NCBI GenBank assembly: GCA_021787665.1
Contig: JAJYLN010000005.1
Coordinates: 1 to 64,000 of the forward strand
DNA from: a bacterium
Lineage (GTDB): Bacteria; JAMCPX01
Reading direction: 5' to 3'
Length of the DNA stretch: 64,000 nucleotides
Positions 63,835 through 64,000 of this stretch are shown piece after piece. The first letter of the stretch is position 1. Each line of letters begins with the position of its first letter. A program made the translations under genes and the position numbers. The notes beneath the pieces are model-generated. The model saw nothing but the letters and a program-made list of their open reading frames with translations. It made no database searches and was not told the DNA's origin.

Positions 63835-64000
63835 ATGAATATACGAGTCCTCGGGTGCCACGGCGGCGAGCTGCCGAACTACAGGGCCACGTCGTTCCTC
63901 ATCAACGGGCGCACGCTGATCGACGCTGGCGCTGTCACCAGTGTACTGACCCTGAAGGAGCAGCTTCGTATCGAGCACGTGATCCTCACCCACGCCCACG
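63835..64000 (+). CDS. Metallo-beta-lactamase-fold phosphodiesterase, partial
   Basis: The frame from ATG 63835 runs off the window end and reads IRVLGCHGGELPNYRATSF, then the first metal motif HAH (THAH). This resembles the class II cyclic-nucleotide phosphodiesterase/MBL hydrolase group (GCSGGELPG...). It starts 16 bases after the Crp-type gene, so they are probably co-transcribed; signal binding and signal breakdown may be paired. Confidence 0.75.
   Translation, partial: MNIRVLGCHGGELPNYRATSFLINGRTLIDAGAVTSVLTLKEQLRIEHVILTHAH

Overview
The window is a GC-rich, gene-dense bacterial chromosome segment carrying about 62 protein genes, nearly all in tightly packed and often overlapping operons. 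The organism has an outer membrane: there is an LpxH-like lipid A enzyme, an O-antigen ligase, a WecA-type glycosyltransferase, a LapAB-like protein, an AsmA protein and a small beta-barrel. Two gene orders, rplU-rpmA-obg-proB-proA-nadD-rsfS-rlmH and yceD-rpmF-plsX-fab genes-acpP-fabF-rpiB-glyA-nrdR (next to rplM-rpsI-argC), are typical of Deltaproteobacteria such as Geobacter and of Nitrospirota. I therefore infer a Desulfobacterota- or Nitrospirota-like diderm; species cannot be read from the sequence. No rRNA, tRNA, CRISPR array or intact transposon was seen.

Layout. 0.1-7.1 kb (minus): tilS, ftsH, folP, cdaA, ybbR, glmM, linking tRNA-Ile modification, membrane proteolysis, folate, c-di-AMP and cell-wall precursor synthesis. 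7.2-10.7 kb (minus): a single-gene SCP2 unit with a clear promoter and terminator, then an ABC importer (ATPase and double permease). 10.9-21.3 kb (plus): tsaE, lysC, cimA, hisS, then lpxH, a B12-type radical SAM protein and an O-antigen ligase-TPR protein. 21.3-28.9 kb: tatA, a small membrane protein, and a minus-strand unit of a TPR serine/threonine kinase, rdgB, a glycosyltransferase and a WecA-type fusion; then an outer-membrane barrel protein. 28.9-36.1 kb (minus): the rplU-to-rlmH operon ending in a LapA-LapB fusion and a zinc-ribbon protein.

36.1-43.7 kb is an accessory block on the opposite strand to the ribosomal-protein operons on both sides: old yellow enzyme, glucose dehydrogenase, GH15 glucoamylase, an MFS transporter and a broken ABC exporter (ATPase lacking a proper start, permease cut short). 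Glucoamylase plus glucose dehydrogenase suggests turnover of internal starch or glycogen to gluconolactone. 43.7-45.6 kb (minus) is rplM-rpsI-argC.

45.9-52.7 kb (plus) is the fatty-acid operon. It has a strong promoter, a leader that can fold into a three-way-junction RNA, no fabH, and a fabG reduced to its first and last codons. 52.7-64 kb holds a 1-Cys peroxiredoxin, gatB, an AsmA protein, mtnA, a DUF218 protein, a sugar aminotransferase, a hydrolase, an acetyltransferase, apgM, a Crp-family regulator and the start of a metallo-beta-lactamase-fold phosphodiesterase cut by the window end. Several transcription units (tilS, tsaE, lpxH, the kinase) have promoter-like sequences placed so that the start codon would lie at or within a few bases of the transcript 5' end, without a Shine-Dalgarno site.
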